The translations under genes and the position numbers were made by a program. A stretch of 64,000 bases of DNA from JAOUGY01 sp963792365 (GTDB taxonomy: Bacteria > Actinomycetota > Acidimicrobiia > Spongiisociales > ZC4RG35), in NCBI GenBank assembly GCA_963792365.1, contig CAWBVW010000005.1, forward strand, positions 124,001 to 188,000, given 5' to 3'. Below are positions 49,626 through 59,702 of this stretch, piece after piece (positions within the stretch are counted from its first letter, which is position 1; every line of letters begins with the position of its first letter). The notes under the pieces are model-generated. The model ran no database searches and had not been told where the DNA came from. It worked only from the letters and a program-made list of their open reading frames with translations.

Positions 49626-52445
49626 TCAGGTGAGGATCTCTCGGAGGAACTTTCCGGTGTAGCTCTCCCCCACCCCGGCGACCTCTTCGGGTGTTCCCAC
49701 GGCCACGATCGCACCGCCCCCTGACCCGCCTTCGGGACCGAGATCGATGACATGGTCGACCGACTTGATCACGTCGAGGTTGTGTTCGATCACGAGCACT
49801 GTGTTGCCGGCGTCGACGAGTCGCTGCAGAACCTGGAGCAACTTGCGGATGTCTTCGAAGTGAAGGCCGGTCGTGGGCTCATCGAGGATGTAGAACGTCC
49901 GGCCGGTCGACCGTTTCCCGAGCTCCGAGGCGAGTTTGATCCGCTGCGCCTCGCCGCCCGATAGCGTGGTGGCCGGCTGGCCAAGACGCACATAGGTCAG
50001 CCCGACGTCGTACAGCGTCTGGAGGATGCGGGCGATCTTGGGCTGGTTCTCGAAGAAGTGCAATGCCTCTTCCACCGACATCTGGAGGATGTCGCTGATG
50101 TTGTGCCCCTTCCAGAGGATCTCGAGGGTCTCACGGTTGTAACGCTTGCCCCCGCAGATCTCGCATGGGACGTACACGTCTGGCAGGAAGTGCATCTCGA
50201 TCTTGATCGTGCCGTCACCCGAGCAGGCGTCGCATCTGCCGCCCGAGACGTTGAACGAGAACCGTCCGGGCTTGTAGCCACGTGCGCGGGCCTCGTTGGT
50301 CGACGCAAACAGGGTTCTGATGTGGTCGAACAACCCGGTGTAGGTGGCCGGGTTCGATCGGGGCGTCCGACCGATCGGCGACTGGTCGATGTTGATGACC
50401 TTGTCGATGTGTTCGATTCCTTCGATCTTCCGATGCCGCCCCGGGTTCGACCGTGATCGATAGATCGCCTGGTGGAGAGCCTTCGAGAGGATGTCTTCGA
50501 TCAGCGTCGATTTGCCGCTGCCGGACACCCCGGTGACCGCGATGAACGAACCGAGTGGGAACGACACGTCGATCTTCCGGAGGTTGTTCGCCGAGGCACC
50601 CCTGATCGACAGATGAGCCCCGTTCCCGATCCGGCGGGTGCCTGGAATCTCGATGGTCCGACGCCCCGACAGATAGTCGCCGGTGAGCGACGCCTCGCTG
50701 GCGGCGATGTCGGCCATGGTGCCCTGGGCCACGATGTAGCCGCCGTGCTCTCCCGCCCCAGGGCCGATGTCGACGACGTGGTCCGCCACCCGGATGGTGT
50801 CTTCGTCGTGCTCGACCACGATGAGGGTGTTTCCGAGGTCCCGCAGGCGTACCAGGGTCTCGATGAGACGCTGGTTGTCGCGCTGATGGAGGCCGATGGA
50901 CGGTTCGTCGAGGATGTAGAGCACCCCGACGAGCCCTGAACCGATCTGGGTGGCGAGCCTGATGCGCTGAGCCTCTCCCCCGGCCAACGTCGCCGCCGAA
51001 CGTGCCAGCGTGAGGTAGTCCAGGCCGACGTCGAGGAGGAACTGAAGCCGCGCCCGGATCTCTTTGAGGACTCGTTCGGCGATGGCGGTTTCTCGCTCGT
51101 TCAGCTTCAGATCAGCGACGAATGAGTGGGCGTCACCGAGCGACATCGCCGAAAGCTCGTGGATGCTGGCGCCTCCGATAGTGACCGCGAGCGCGACGGG
51201 GTTGAGACGACCACCCTGACAGGTGTCACAAGGCACTTCCCGCATGTACTCCTCGTAGTACTCCCGGGCGGAATCGGATTCGGCGTTCTCGTGTCGACGG
51301 CTGAGGAACGGAAGCACACCTTCGTAGGTGGCCGAGTACTCGCGCTTGCGGTTGAAGCGGTTGGTATAAGAGACCCGGATCTTGCGGTCGCCGGTTCCGT
51401 GCAGCACCGCTTTGCGTACCTTGGCGGGCAGATCACTCCACGGTGTCTGGATGTCGAAGCCCATCTCGTCCGCCAACCCGTCGAGCATGCGCTGGAAGTA
51501 GCGCATCTTGTTGCCCGACCACGGTGCGACGGCGCCGCCGGCGATGGATCGATCCGGGTCGGGAACCACGAGGTCGGCGTCGACCTGAAAGCGGGTTCCG
51601 ATTCCGGAGCAAACGGAGCAGGCACCGTACGGGCTGTTGAACGAGAAGTTGCGGGGTTGGAGCTCTTCGAAGCTGAACCCGTCGACGGGGCAGGCAAGGT
51701 GCTGGCTGAATGTCAGCGTCGGGCCGTCGATGATGTCGATGTCGACGATGCCCTCGGTGAGTTTGAGAGCCGTCTCCATCGACTGGGTGAGGCGCTGGTC
51801 GATCCCCGGTTTGCTGACGAGCCGGTCGACCACGATCTCGATCGTGTGTTGGAAGTAGCGGTCGAGCTTGATGTCCTCGGTGAGGTCCCGGACCTCGCCG
51901 TCGATGCGGGCACGGGCGAACCCCTCGGAGGCCAGTTCCTTCAGCATCGCCTCGTATTCGCCCTTCCGGCCCCGGACGATCGGGGCCAGCACCTGGAAGC
52001 GGGTGCCTTCTTCGAGCTCGAGAATCTGGTCGACGATCTGCTGGGGTGTCTGCTTGACCAAGGGGGTGCCGTCGTTGGGGCAGTGCGGGATCCCGATGCG
52101 GGCGTAGAGCAGCCGGAGGTAATCCCAGATCTCTGTCACGGTGCCAACCGTCGACCTCGGATTGCGGCTGGCGGTCTTCTGGTCGATCGAGATCGCCGGA
52201 GACAACCCTTCGATGAAGTCCACGTCGGGCTTGTCCATCTGACCCAGGAACTGGCGGGCGTAGGCCGAAAGCGACTCGACATACCGTCGTTGGCCTTCGG
52301 CGTAGATGGTGTCGAACGCCAGCGACGACTTGCCCGAGCCGGACAGGCCTGTGAACACGATGAGTTTTTCCCGCGGCAGCTCGAGCGACAGATTCTTGAG
52401 GTTGTGCTCGCGTGCGCCACGGATGAGGATGGTGTCGGTCGACAT
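49626..52445 (-). CDS. uvrA: Excinuclease ABC subunit A
   Basis: UvrA is the damage-sensing dimeric ATPase of nucleotide excision repair. The 939-aa protein has two ABC modules: Walker A FTGLSGSGKSSLAFDTIYAE near the N-terminus and VTGVSGSGKSTLIEDIL in the second half, with LSGGEAQRIKLASELG and LAGGEAQRIRLATQIGS signatures. The second zinc module CDACSGDGTIKIEMHF ... CEICGG is intact; the first lacks one Cys, as in other actinobacteria. A LexA box lies upstream. Confidence 0.97.
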   Translation of the reverse strand: MSTDTILIRGAREHNLKNLSLELPREKLIVFTGLSGSGKSSLAFDTIYAEGQRRYVESLSAYARQFLGQMDKPDVDFIEGLSPAISIDQKTASRNPRSTVGTVTEIWDYLRLLYARIGIPHCPNDGTPLVKQTPQQIVDQILELEEGTRFQVLAPIVRGRKGEYEAMLKELASEGFARARIDGEVRDLTEDIKLDRYFQHTIEIVVDRLVSKPGIDQRLTQSMETALKLTEGIVDIDIIDGPTLTFSQHLACPVDGFSFEELQPRNFSFNSPYGACSVCSGIGTRFQVDADLVVPDPDRSIAGGAVAPWSGNKMRYFQRMLDGLADEMGFDIQTPWSDLPAKVRKAVLHGTGDRKIRVSYTNRFNRKREYSATYEGVLPFLSRRHENAESDSAREYYEEYMREVPCDTCQGGRLNPVALAVTIGGASIHELSAMSLGDAHSFVADLKLNERETAIAERVLKEIRARLQFLLDVGLDYLTLARSAATLAGGEAQRIRLATQIGSGLVGVLYILDEPSIGLHQRDNQRLIETLVRLRDLGNTLIVVEHDEDTIRVADHVVDIGPGAGEHGGYIVAQGTMADIAASEASLTGDYLSGRRTIEIPGTRRIGNGAHLSIRGASANNLRKIDVSFPLGSFIAVTGVSGSGKSTLIEDILSKALHQAIYRSRSNPGRHRKIEGIEHIDKVINIDQSPIGRTPRSNPATYTGLFDHIRTLFASTNEARARGYKPGRFSFNVSGGRCDACSGDGTIKIEMHFLPDVYVPCEICGGKRYNRETLEILWKGHNISDILQMSVEEALHFFENQPKIARILQTLYDVGLTYVRLGQPATTLSGGEAQRIKLASELGKRSTGRTFYILDEPTTGLHFEDIRKLLQVLQRLVDAGNTVLVIEHNLDVIKSVDHVIDLGPEGGSGGGAIVAVGTPEEVAGVGESYTGKFLREILT

Positions 52446-52501
52446 GGACCCCTGATGCCTCCACCGAGAACAGAACGACGGGAGTGTAGTTCAGGATCGA
52501 A

Positions 52502-52517
52502 CCGAACGCATGTTCGG
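52502..52517. promoter_or_regulatory. LexA (SOS) box upstream of uvrA
   Basis: CCGAACGCATGTTCGG contains GAAC-N4-GTTC (52504-52515), the Gram-positive/actinobacterial SOS box, in a perfect outer palindrome. It lies 57-72 bases upstream of the uvrA ATG. Confidence 0.8.
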
Positions 52518-52523
52518 GGAGGA

Positions 52524-53276
52524 TCAGGCCGAATGGAGTGACCTGACGGCGACCATCGTCTCCGCGACTGCGCCCGGCGAGGCCAGGATGATGCACCCAC
52601 GTTTCGCCCCAGTTTCTTCGCGCGACGGCAACGTCGGGAAGAATGAACTCATGTTCAATCGTTCTACAAGCGATCCGAATACGTCCCAAGTGAGCCTCTT
52701 GTTCGCCCCGTAGTCGTCGTAGCCGTATCCAGGATCGCCGGGAACGGCGAAATCATCGATCATGATCACGTAATCGTTCCATCGCCTTGCGATGATGTTG
52801 AGCTCCTCCGCCAGCGGTAGGTCGTCGTACCAGTGGGCGTCGAGATAGAAGAAGGTGACCCCCGGGGCGATTTCGAGGCTGGACAGGAACGATCTGGAAT
52901 CGGACAAGCTGAAGGAGATATGACCGATCCCTTCAAGTCGGCGTTCTGCCAGCGCCTTGAATCTCGGGGTGAGTTCACACGTCGCGAGCGGGAGGCCGGT
53001 GCGCGTGGCCATATACCCAGTTGTGTTGCCCACCCAGGTTCCTGTCTCGACGATGGTCGCCAGCTTCACAACGGAAGTCAGGTCATCGAAGAGTGCCTTA
53101 CGCCCGCGTTGTCCGTTGAATCCCACGTGTTCTTCGTCGACCCAGAAGGGCTCTACGAGCATGTAATCGAGAGCCGATTCGAGGTTGGCCAACCTGACGA
53201 GGAGGTCGTCGTAGCGTTGCAGTATGGGGTGCAGAGCGCGGCGCAACGCCCTGTCCAGCGAGGATCGAGGCTTCAT
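52524..53276 (-). CDS. Class I methyltransferase-like protein in the glycan cluster
   Basis: A 250-aa protein with a SAM-type fold: VVKLATIVETGTWVGNTTGYMA (motif I), a Glu/Asp after strand 2 (TCELTPRFKALAERRL) and VTFFYLDAHWYDDLPLAEEL (motif II region with the acidic residues typical of cephalosporin hydroxylase/MtfB-like enzymes). Substrate is unknown, probably a sugar. The ATG at 53276 overlaps the sulfotransferase stop (ATGA). Confidence 0.72.
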   Translation of the reverse strand: MKPRSSLDRALRRALHPILQRYDDLLVRLANLESALDYMLVEPFWVDEEHVGFNGQRGRKALFDDLTSVVKLATIVETGTWVGNTTGYMATRTGLPLATCELTPRFKALAERRLEGIGHISFSLSDSRSFLSSLEIAPGVTFFYLDAHWYDDLPLAEELNIIARRWNDYVIMIDDFAVPGDPGYGYDDYGANKRLTWDVFGSLVERLNMSSFFPTLPSREETGAKRGCIILASPGAVAETMVAVRSLHSA

Positions 53277-54084
53277 GTGGTATCCGTTTTCGTCTTGACA
53301 GTCCTGCCATCGCCGTAGCCCAAACGATCCAGTTGCACGCTGCATGTCTCCGCTATGTACCGACGAGTCGTGTCGGTCATCGGCGCTGCAGGGCTTCCCT
53401 GGACGAACTCGACGGTTCTTCGGAGACTGAGAGAGCGATAGAGGTCTTCGTTGGCCTTCATGTTCTCTACCACCGATCGTCTCACAGCTTCCGTGATGTT
53501 GGCGACTCCCAGATTCCAGCCCATACAGCTATCGATCTCGGAGATCACGGACGCGGCATCCGACAGAAGGTCCTCATAGCGAACGGTGAGAATGTGATTG
53601 TGAACGATGGAGCCAGCAAGCCAGGATTCAACGTGGGCAAGCCAGGCGGGGACACCAAGGCGTGGATCGCGCAGCGAAACGCGTCGAGGGAAGTGTGCGG
53701 GTTCTGTCCGTGATCGGTCATATATCGGAAGTAGCTCACGATCACATCAGCGGGATGCCGAACTAGATAGATGACAGCGCCATAGTGGTGGTTGTAGACA
53801 TCGTGAGACTTGATGAATCGGACTGGCGGGCGTTCGTACGGCAAATCGCCGATGTTCCGCGATACGTGGATGTCGGGCACGTACATGCGAGAGCTTGTAA
53901 ACGTCGCTACTTCCGAACGGCCACTCGCCAACAGGGCTGCGTTCGCCACGATCGTCGACAGCCAGGTCACACCCGACTTTGGAAACTCGACCAAGTAGAC
54001 GTCGTTGTGTCTGGGTTCACGGGCCACGTATCTCCGCGATCGCGCTCGATCTATACGCCGCCTCGCCCTCCGGATCAAGCTCAT
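53273..54084 (-). pseudogene. PAPS-dependent sulfotransferase, broken by one frameshift
   Basis: The N-terminal frame starts MSLIRRARRRIDRARSRRYV and holds the PAPS-binding loop VEFPKSGVTWLSTIVANAAL and AVIYLVRHPADVIVSYFRYM (3'-phosphate region). Near 53685 the frame changes, and LRDPRLGVPAWLAHVESWL, HNHILTVRYEDLLSD and the C-terminal half follow to 53273. It would sulfate a glycan or lipid using PAPS. It overlaps the flippase stop (ATGA) and the methyltransferase start. Confidence 0.8.
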
Positions 54085-55397
54085 TGGACCGTCCTCGTAC
54101 GATTTGCCCCCCAGAATATCGGGGGTGTGAACAGCCGCAGGTCCCTCCAGGCGGCGCCGGTCAGTATGACGTTCCACACCGCCAGTCCTGCGGTTGCCGC
54201 TGCGGCTGCGCCGGTCACAGAACGGGTGGGAATGAGGAGAGCCCCCATCGTCGCAGTCACTGCAAGTCCTACGATCGAAGCCTGGAGCACCCGTCGGTGA
54301 CGATGCAGCATGAGAAGGACGATGCGACAGGGCCCAGAGACGGCGTTCACAAGCTGGCCCAGCGCCAGCAGGCGGAGCGCAGGAGCAGCTCCGGCATATT
54401 CCTCCCCGAACAACGCTAACACTGCCTCAGGTGCCGCCAGGAGTGCCAATCCCCCGAACAGGCCCACGATCGCGCCGTATCGGGATGCTTCGGTGATCAG
54501 TCGTTGGGCGTCGGCACGGTCGTCCCGCGCCCACGCGGCCGCAACCCGGCCTTGGAGTGGCATGTTGATCGATACGAGGCCAAAGACCACAAGGCCCACG
54601 ATCTGAGCAGCAACGGCATACAGACCAGCGTCGTCCGTGGTCCCCAACACCCCAATCAGGATCAGCGGGACCTGGACTTCCGCTATGCCCGCCACCCCGA
54701 TAAGCCAAAAAGGAAGAATTGACTCCGACCATGGGGTGATTGGCGCGGCCTCGTTGGACACTTTCGGCCCCAGAGCCCGGCTCAGCTGCGTTCCACCGAT
54801 GGCCAAGGCGAGACCCGCCGCAAGGACCTGGGCACCGACGAATTCTGCCGCAGACCACGGCCCCGCGGCTAGACCCACGATGGCAGCAACGAGCAGGACC
54901 AGCGGACGTATCAGGAGATCCGGCAGGTCAGCGCTGACTGACCGATGAAGCCCTCGCATGATACCCGCCCGTGCTTGATTGAGAGCGAGAATCGGGATCA
55001 GCGCGCAGCCAGCCAAGGTTGAACCCAGTCGAACTGGCGATTGTGATCTCACTGCGAGAGCAACGAACGCGACGGCCGTTCCGGCCAACATGCCGCTCCA
55101 GAGAACGTGTGCCAGAGCGCGCCGCGCGAGAGAACCGAGCACCGCCGTTCGTCCTGTCGCTCCCAACGTTGCGAATTCTCGTGGAGCTAGCTGTGGCCAC
55201 CCAATGCTGGCGACACTTGCCAGAAGCGCTGCCCATGCGACGACAAGCGAGTACTGGCCGAACTCCGATGGTCCGAGGGCGCGAGCGATAAGAACGCCTG
55301 CGATGAAGCCGGTAGCAGCACCCGTCAGGCGCATCGCCAGACCCGCCATCGCTTCCTTGGCGATGGCCGCGACATGAGGTCTTGGCTGCGGCGTCAC
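54081..55397 (-). CDS. Polysaccharide flippase (Wzx/MOP family)
   Basis: A 438-aa integral membrane protein with 12-14 predicted helices. It starts AIAKEAMAGLAMRLTGAATGFIAGVLIARALGPSEFGQYSLV, the typical opening of Wzx/MurJ-type oligosaccharide flippases, and has the RLLALGQLVNAVSGPCRIVLLM region. It would move lipid-linked glycan across the membrane. It precedes the sulfotransferase with a 4-base overlap, so the sulfated-glycan genes are one unit. Confidence 0.86.
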   Translation of the reverse strand: MTPQPRPHVAAIAKEAMAGLAMRLTGAATGFIAGVLIARALGPSEFGQYSLVVAWAALLASVASIGWPQLAPREFATLGATGRTAVLGSLARRALAHVLWSGMLAGTAVAFVALAVRSQSPVRLGSTLAGCALIPILALNQARAGIMRGLHRSVSADLPDLLIRPLVLLVAAIVGLAAGPWSAAEFVGAQVLAAGLALAIGGTQLSRALGPKVSNEAAPITPWSESILPFWLIGVAGIAEVQVPLILIGVLGTTDDAGLYAVAAQIVGLVVFGLVSINMPLQGRVAAAWARDDRADAQRLITEASRYGAIVGLFGGLALLAAPEAVLALFGEEYAGAAPALRLLALGQLVNAVSGPCRIVLLMLHRHRRVLQASIVGLAVTATMGALLIPTRSVTGAAAAATAGLAVWNVILTGAAWRDLRLFTPPIFWGANRTRTVQ

Positions 55398-55454
55398 GGT
55401 GATGGTCCCAGCATGAGTTTATGGATTCGGCACATCACGACACCTCTGAAGGTC

Positions 55455-56573
55455 TTAAGGACCTGTTGAAGCGACGAGGCGGGAGAGTGCCGAGTCAAGT
55501 CGAGTTCCCAGCTCGTACCAGCCGAAAACGATCTCAGTGTCACATATCGAGCCGTTCGCCAACTGTCTCAGGATTGAGTTCGCCAGCGCGCCCGAATCGC
55601 CTGCCGGGTACACGACCGCACCAGCTGGCTCGAGAAGCTCACGAAATCCAGAAGCGTCACTACTCACTATGGGGACGCCGCAAGCCACATACTCAGCCAG
55701 CTTGTTTGGATACGTGAAGTCACCCCATTCGGTCTTCAAGTAAGGCAGAACGACTACATCGCACGAAGCGATAAGGCGGGGCACGTCCGCTTGCGGCACC
55801 TCGCCTCGATGGTCGTGCCATTGGGGGCGCGGAAGAGTGTCAAGGCGGTGCGCGCCAGCACTCAGGAGCACGACGTTGGGTACCGTCAAACGCACCTGCG
55901 CAATGGCGCCCATCAGCCCTTGGAAACCACGAGCCGGTTCGATGGAGCCAAAGTACCCGACGACGGGAATCCCAAGAGGGACACCGGAGTCGCGTCGGGC
56001 ATCTTCTCGGGCGATCGGGTGAAAGACCGATCGGTCGATCCCATTCTCGATCAGAAGCACTCGGTCACCATGCTCCGCGATCGATCGTTTCAAAGGGGCA
56101 CTGGCGACAACCACGAGATCGGCGTTCGATTGCAGCCGGGAATAGAGAGCCTTGATACCCGGCATCCGCGAGGATGCAAAGGCCCCGTAGTTGTCGTAGA
56201 TGTCGAAAACGAAGGGCACGCCACTGCATCTAGCAAGCCGTTGACCCAGCCAGCCGATCGGCGTGTCGGCACTGGCGAGGACGATGTCTGGCAGATACTG
56301 GCGTCCGATGCTCTTGAGACGTCGCATCAATCGAAGGCTCCTGATCGTGCGGACGCCAAATGACTTGAATGCGACCCCATCGAGCACGGTTTCGTCATCA
56401 CGTGCCGTTCGATAGTCGAGCGCCAAGACCGTCACGTCATGACCGAGCCGAGCGAGTTCGACAGGCAGGTGGTACAGGCGCCCGTACCGGTCACCGATCA
56501 GGTCACGGTTGGTGTAGTAGCGCTTTGTTATGAACAGCAGTCGCAATGGGAGTCCAAGGTCGATGGCAGGCAC
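55455..56573 (-). CDS. GT4 family glycosyltransferase
   Basis: A 372-aa GT-B fold enzyme. The N-terminal Rossmann domain starts LRLLFITKRYYTNRDLIGDRYGRL. The donor domain has VVGYFGSIEPARGFQGLM, a Lys-containing KTEWGDFTYPNKLAEYVACGVPIVSSDASGF and the EX7E-like GRELLEP site. Donor and acceptor are unknown. I chose the GTG at 56573 with an AGG nearby; the longer ORF to 56687 would overlap the divergent gene. Confidence 0.82.
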   Translation of the reverse strand: MPAIDLGLPLRLLFITKRYYTNRDLIGDRYGRLYHLPVELARLGHDVTVLALDYRTARDDETVLDGVAFKSFGVRTIRSLRLMRRLKSIGRQYLPDIVLASADTPIGWLGQRLARCSGVPFVFDIYDNYGAFASSRMPGIKALYSRLQSNADLVVVASAPLKRSIAEHGDRVLLIENGIDRSVFHPIAREDARRDSGVPLGIPVVGYFGSIEPARGFQGLMGAIAQVRLTVPNVVLLSAGAHRLDTLPRPQWHDHRGEVPQADVPRLIASCDVVVLPYLKTEWGDFTYPNKLAEYVACGVPIVSSDASGFRELLEPAGAVVYPAGDSGALANSILRQLANGSICDTEIVFGWYELGTRLDSALSRLVASTGP

Positions 56574-56668
56574 GCTACCTGTACGGAGGCGGGGCAACCG
56601 TATTGAGGGGTTGGTACGCCGAGGTCCCACGGTAGATTGTGCTGCTGTCCCCGTCCCGATCGAGCTCG

Positions 56669-57547
56669 ATGCCGCCCCGAGGTACATCCGACTTTCAGCT
56701 GTCGATCGTCATTCCGGTGTTCGGGCACCTGGAACAGACCGTGCGATGCCTCGATGCGTTGGCTCGCGCCGTTCCAGATGCTGCCGTCCTCGTCGTCGAC
56801 CACGGTCCGGATGAGGGCCTCGGTGAAGAGATCGCGGGTCTGCACCCGAAAGCTGAACGGATCGCCGCAAGCTCGGATCTCTGGTGGGCCGGAGCGACCA
56901 ATGTCGGCGTCGAACACGCGCTTCAGGGCGATGCCACGCACGTCATGTTGCTGAATGCCGATTGCGTGATCGATGCCGAGTCGACTCGAGCACTCACAGA
57001 GGGATCGCGCCATGCCGAGATTGTGTATCCCGTCCAGCGCGAGCTGATATCGGGCGCGGTGCTGTGCACGGGCGCCGTCCCGTTCGTCACTGGCGGATTC
57101 CCAACGCTCATCGAGCGACGATCACTCCGGCCGTCACGTTTGCCAGTGATCGCGTGCGGTGGGCGAGGGGCCGTGATCTCGCGGACCGTGTTCGAGACGA
57201 TCGGTCTCTTCGCCGCCGATGACTTGCCCCACTACTGGGCCGATCATGATTTCTATCTCCGGGCGAGGCGAGCAGGATTTCGCCAGAACTTGATCGCGGG
57301 AGCGAGCGTCCTCGTAGATGAGAGCCGGACCTCGGAGGCAGTTGGAACCTCGTCGCTTTCGGGACCACGGGTGGCGGCAAGCCTGTCGAGCCCGCGATCA
57401 CACCGCAACCGAGAGTACGTCAAAGCATTCTTCCGCCGCAATTACCCCATTCGAGCGCTGTACCACCTCGGTTCCGGCGCATACACGGCTCGATACCTCG
57501 TGAGCTGGGGAATCCAGCGCGCCTGGCGACTTGGGCGAATCAGCTGA
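56669..57547 (+). CDS. GT2 family glycosyltransferase
   Basis: A 292-aa GT-A enzyme: SIVIPVFGHLEQTVRCLDAL, VVDHGPDEGLG, WWAGATNVGVEHAL and THVMLLNADCVIDAESTRALT, an NxD-type metal site resembling rhamnosyl- and galactofuranosyltransferases. HYWADHDFYLRARRAGFR follows. No membrane helices. A GTG at 56639 would add ten residues. It is divergent from the GT4 gene and overlaps the next gene by 1 base. Confidence 0.84.
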   Translation: MPPRGTSDFQLSIVIPVFGHLEQTVRCLDALARAVPDAAVLVVDHGPDEGLGEEIAGLHPKAERIAASSDLWWAGATNVGVEHALQGDATHVMLLNADCVIDAESTRALTEGSRHAEIVYPVQRELISGAVLCTGAVPFVTGGFPTLIERRSLRPSRLPVIACGGRGAVISRTVFETIGLFAADDLPHYWADHDFYLRARRAGFRQNLIAGASVLVDESRTSEAVGTSSLSGPRVAASLSSPRSHRNREYVKAFFRRNYPIRALYHLGSGAYTARYLVSWGIQRAWRLGRIS

Positions 57548-58743
57548 TGCGGGTGCTCCATGTCGCGAGCTCCTATCCGCTCACCAGCGGAGATCACACG
57601 GCGCCGTTCATGGAAGAGATGCTGGGCGCATTGTCGGACGCCGGCCACGAGGTATCGGTCCTACTCCCTTCGTGCTCGGGCTTGGAGCGCGGCCTGCGCT
57701 CGGGGGTGCGAGTCGAGACGTTTCCATACGCTCCACCGTCGCTCCAGCACTGGGGGTACGGCCGGAGCCTCGCTGCAGATGGGTCGATTCGTCGTGGCGC
57801 CTTCCTCGTGGCGCCCAGCGCGATGTCATCGATGCTTATTCGAACGCGCACGCTCGTCCGACGGTTCCGCCCCGACATCCTCCACATCCACTGGGTGCTT
57901 CCCCAGGGTGTCGTGGCGTTGGCGTTGTCTGCCGACATCCCGGTCGTCGTCTCGATGCATGGAGCCGACGCCAAGCTCGTTCGTCACCCGCGCTTGTCGG
58001 GCGTGGCCCGTCGGATTCTGAGAAGGGCGGATCACGTGATTGCCGCCTCGAGCCCCATTCTCGAAGTCGGTCGGGCGATCGAACCCACTATCGCTCGGCG
58101 TTCGAGTGTCGTCCCACACGGTGCGAATGCGGCCCTGTTCGGCGGCATCGACCGCAGCGAGGCGCGGCCGCTGCTCGGACTGCCACTCGGAAAGCCTTTG
58201 GTCCTCGCCGTGGGGCGGCTCGTGCCCAAGAAGGGACTCGATCGTCTCATCAGCGCGCTCGCCGAGACGGACCCCGACGTGCGATTGGCGATTGCCGGTG
58301 AGGGACCGTTACGCGCCGACCTGGAACTCCAGGCTGGGAGCGTCGCTCCGGGTCGCATCCAGTTCCTGGGGGCGCTCGCCCGACAGGACCTTGCCTCGTG
58401 GTACGGGGCCGCCGACGTCGTAGTCATTCCATCGGTCCCCCACGCGGGCGACATCGATTCGGGCCCGGTGGTCCTGACCGAGGCGATGGCGGCGGGCCGG
58501 CCGGTCGTCGCCACGGCCGTCGGCATGGCGCCTGATCTCGTCGTGGACGGCGAGAACGGGTATCTCATAGCCGATCCGACACCCTCCAGCCTCGCCGGAG
58601 CGATCATGAGCTGCCTCGAGCATGCCGACATCATGGGTGCCCACGCCCTGGAGACGTTCAATAGGGCCGGCGACTGGTCCAGAGTCGCCCACCAACTGGG
58701 CGAGATCTATGTGGCGGCTGCATCTCGTCGGAGCAACCTTTGA
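57547..58743 (+). CDS. GT4 family glycosyltransferase
   Basis: A 398-aa GT-B enzyme. N-terminal MRVLHVASSYPLTSGDHTAP, acceptor-domain IPVVVSMHGADAKLVRHP, then LAVGRLVPKKGLDRLISAL, VRLAIAGEGPLRADLEL and the donor site DSGPVVLTEAMAAGRPVVAT (E-x7-E motif). It likely adds a sugar to a lipid-linked glycan. It is coupled to the upstream GT2 gene by a TGATG overlap. Confidence 0.9.
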   Translation: MRVLHVASSYPLTSGDHTAPFMEEMLGALSDAGHEVSVLLPSCSGLERGLRSGVRVETFPYAPPSLQHWGYGRSLAADGSIRRGAFLVAPSAMSSMLIRTRTLVRRFRPDILHIHWVLPQGVVALALSADIPVVVSMHGADAKLVRHPRLSGVARRILRRADHVIAASSPILEVGRAIEPTIARRSSVVPHGANAALFGGIDRSEARPLLGLPLGKPLVLAVGRLVPKKGLDRLISALAETDPDVRLAIAGEGPLRADLELQAGSVAPGRIQFLGALARQDLASWYGAADVVVIPSVPHAGDIDSGPVVLTEAMAAGRPVVATAVGMAPDLVVDGENGYLIADPTPSSLAGAIMSCLEHADIMGAHALETFNRAGDWSRVAHQLGEIYVAAASRRSNL

Positions 58744-58745
58744 AC

Positions 58746-59702
58746 TCAACCGGCCTTATCGAGGATCTCGACGCCGGTCTGCGCGGTCTCCGGCATCACG
58801 TCGACGCGGCGCTTGTTCAGCTGAACGAGCAGATCCGCGAGCATGCCGAGTAGAGCGAGCCCCATAGAGACGCCCAGCACAACGAGCGTGTTCGCCACGA
58901 TCCGAAAATCCTTGTCGAAGATGTCAAAAACGAGTTTGCCGAGCCCGATCAGACCCAGGATGGCCGCTGGAGGTCCGAATACCCGGAACGGCTCCCACAT
59001 GAGCGTCATTCTGACGACCTGCATGAGATAGCGGCGTGTATCGGCCCACCAATGGAACTTCGACTGCCCCGCCCGAGCCGCATACTCGATCGGGATGTAA
59101 CGCACAGAGTATCCGTTCGAAAGAAAGGCCATGGTGATGGTCGTCACGCACGAAAAGCCTCGCGGGAGAAGGTATAGGAACTCCTTGGCCACGTCGCGAC
59201 GGAACGCACGGAAGCCAGAATTGAGATCGGGGATTCTGCTGTTCGTAAGGTAGCTCGCCAGTCGCCGGATGAACCACTTGGCGGGGGTGCGAAGCAGCTT
59301 GACGGTCCCCCGCTCGGAGGTGCGAGCACCAACGACCTGGTCGTAGCCACCAAGTTCCCGAACCAACTCGGGGATCTCGTGATTCGGGTATGTCATGTCG
59401 ACATCGGTCCATACGACCACACGACCGCGAGCTGCCATCGTTCCGTACCTGCGGGCAGAACCTGAACCACGGTTCGTGTTGAACTGGATCAGACGAATGT
59501 CTTTCGTCTCCCGGAGCCGCTGCCCAGATCCATCTGTGGACCCGTCGTCGACAACGATGATCTCGTACGAGAACTCTGACGCGTCCAAGGCGTCGCGAAT
59601 CCGCGAGATCTCCTCGTCCAGGTGGCCCTTCTCGTTGAACACCGGTAGCACCACGCTCACGTCGATTGCGTTGGTCTCCATATCCTGTCCAAATCTAGTC
59701 AT
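58746..59702 (-). CDS. GT2 glycosyltransferase with two C-terminal membrane helices (GtrB/DPM-like)
   Basis: A 318-aa protein: VSVVLPVFNEKGHLDEEISR, IIVVDDGSTDGSGQRL, VVVWTDVDMTYPNHEIPELV (metal-binding DxD) and PDLNSGFRAFRR, followed by two hydrophobic helices (about 245-265 and 275-298). This is the membrane-anchored polyprenyl-phosphate glucosyl/mannosyltransferase type. Its product would feed the adjacent GT-C-like membrane protein, with which it overlaps (ATGA). Confidence 0.87.
   Translation of the reverse strand: MTRFGQDMETNAIDVSVVLPVFNEKGHLDEEISRIRDALDASEFSYEIIVVDDGSTDGSGQRLRETKDIRLIQFNTNRGSGSARRYGTMAARGRVVVWTDVDMTYPNHEIPELVRELGGYDQVVGARTSERGTVKLLRTPAKWFIRRLASYLTNSRIPDLNSGFRAFRRDVAKEFLYLLPRGFSCVTTITMAFLSNGYSVRYIPIEYAARAGQSKFHWWADTRRYLMQVVRMTLMWEPFRVFGPPAAILGLIGLGKLVFDIFDKDFRIVANTLVVLGVSMGLALLGMLADLLVQLNKRRVDVMPETAQTGVEILDKAG

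Noticed and set aside
51637..51730. Missing Cys in the first UvrA zinc module as a defect
   Set aside because: Other actinobacterial UvrA proteins also lack this pair, so it is normal.
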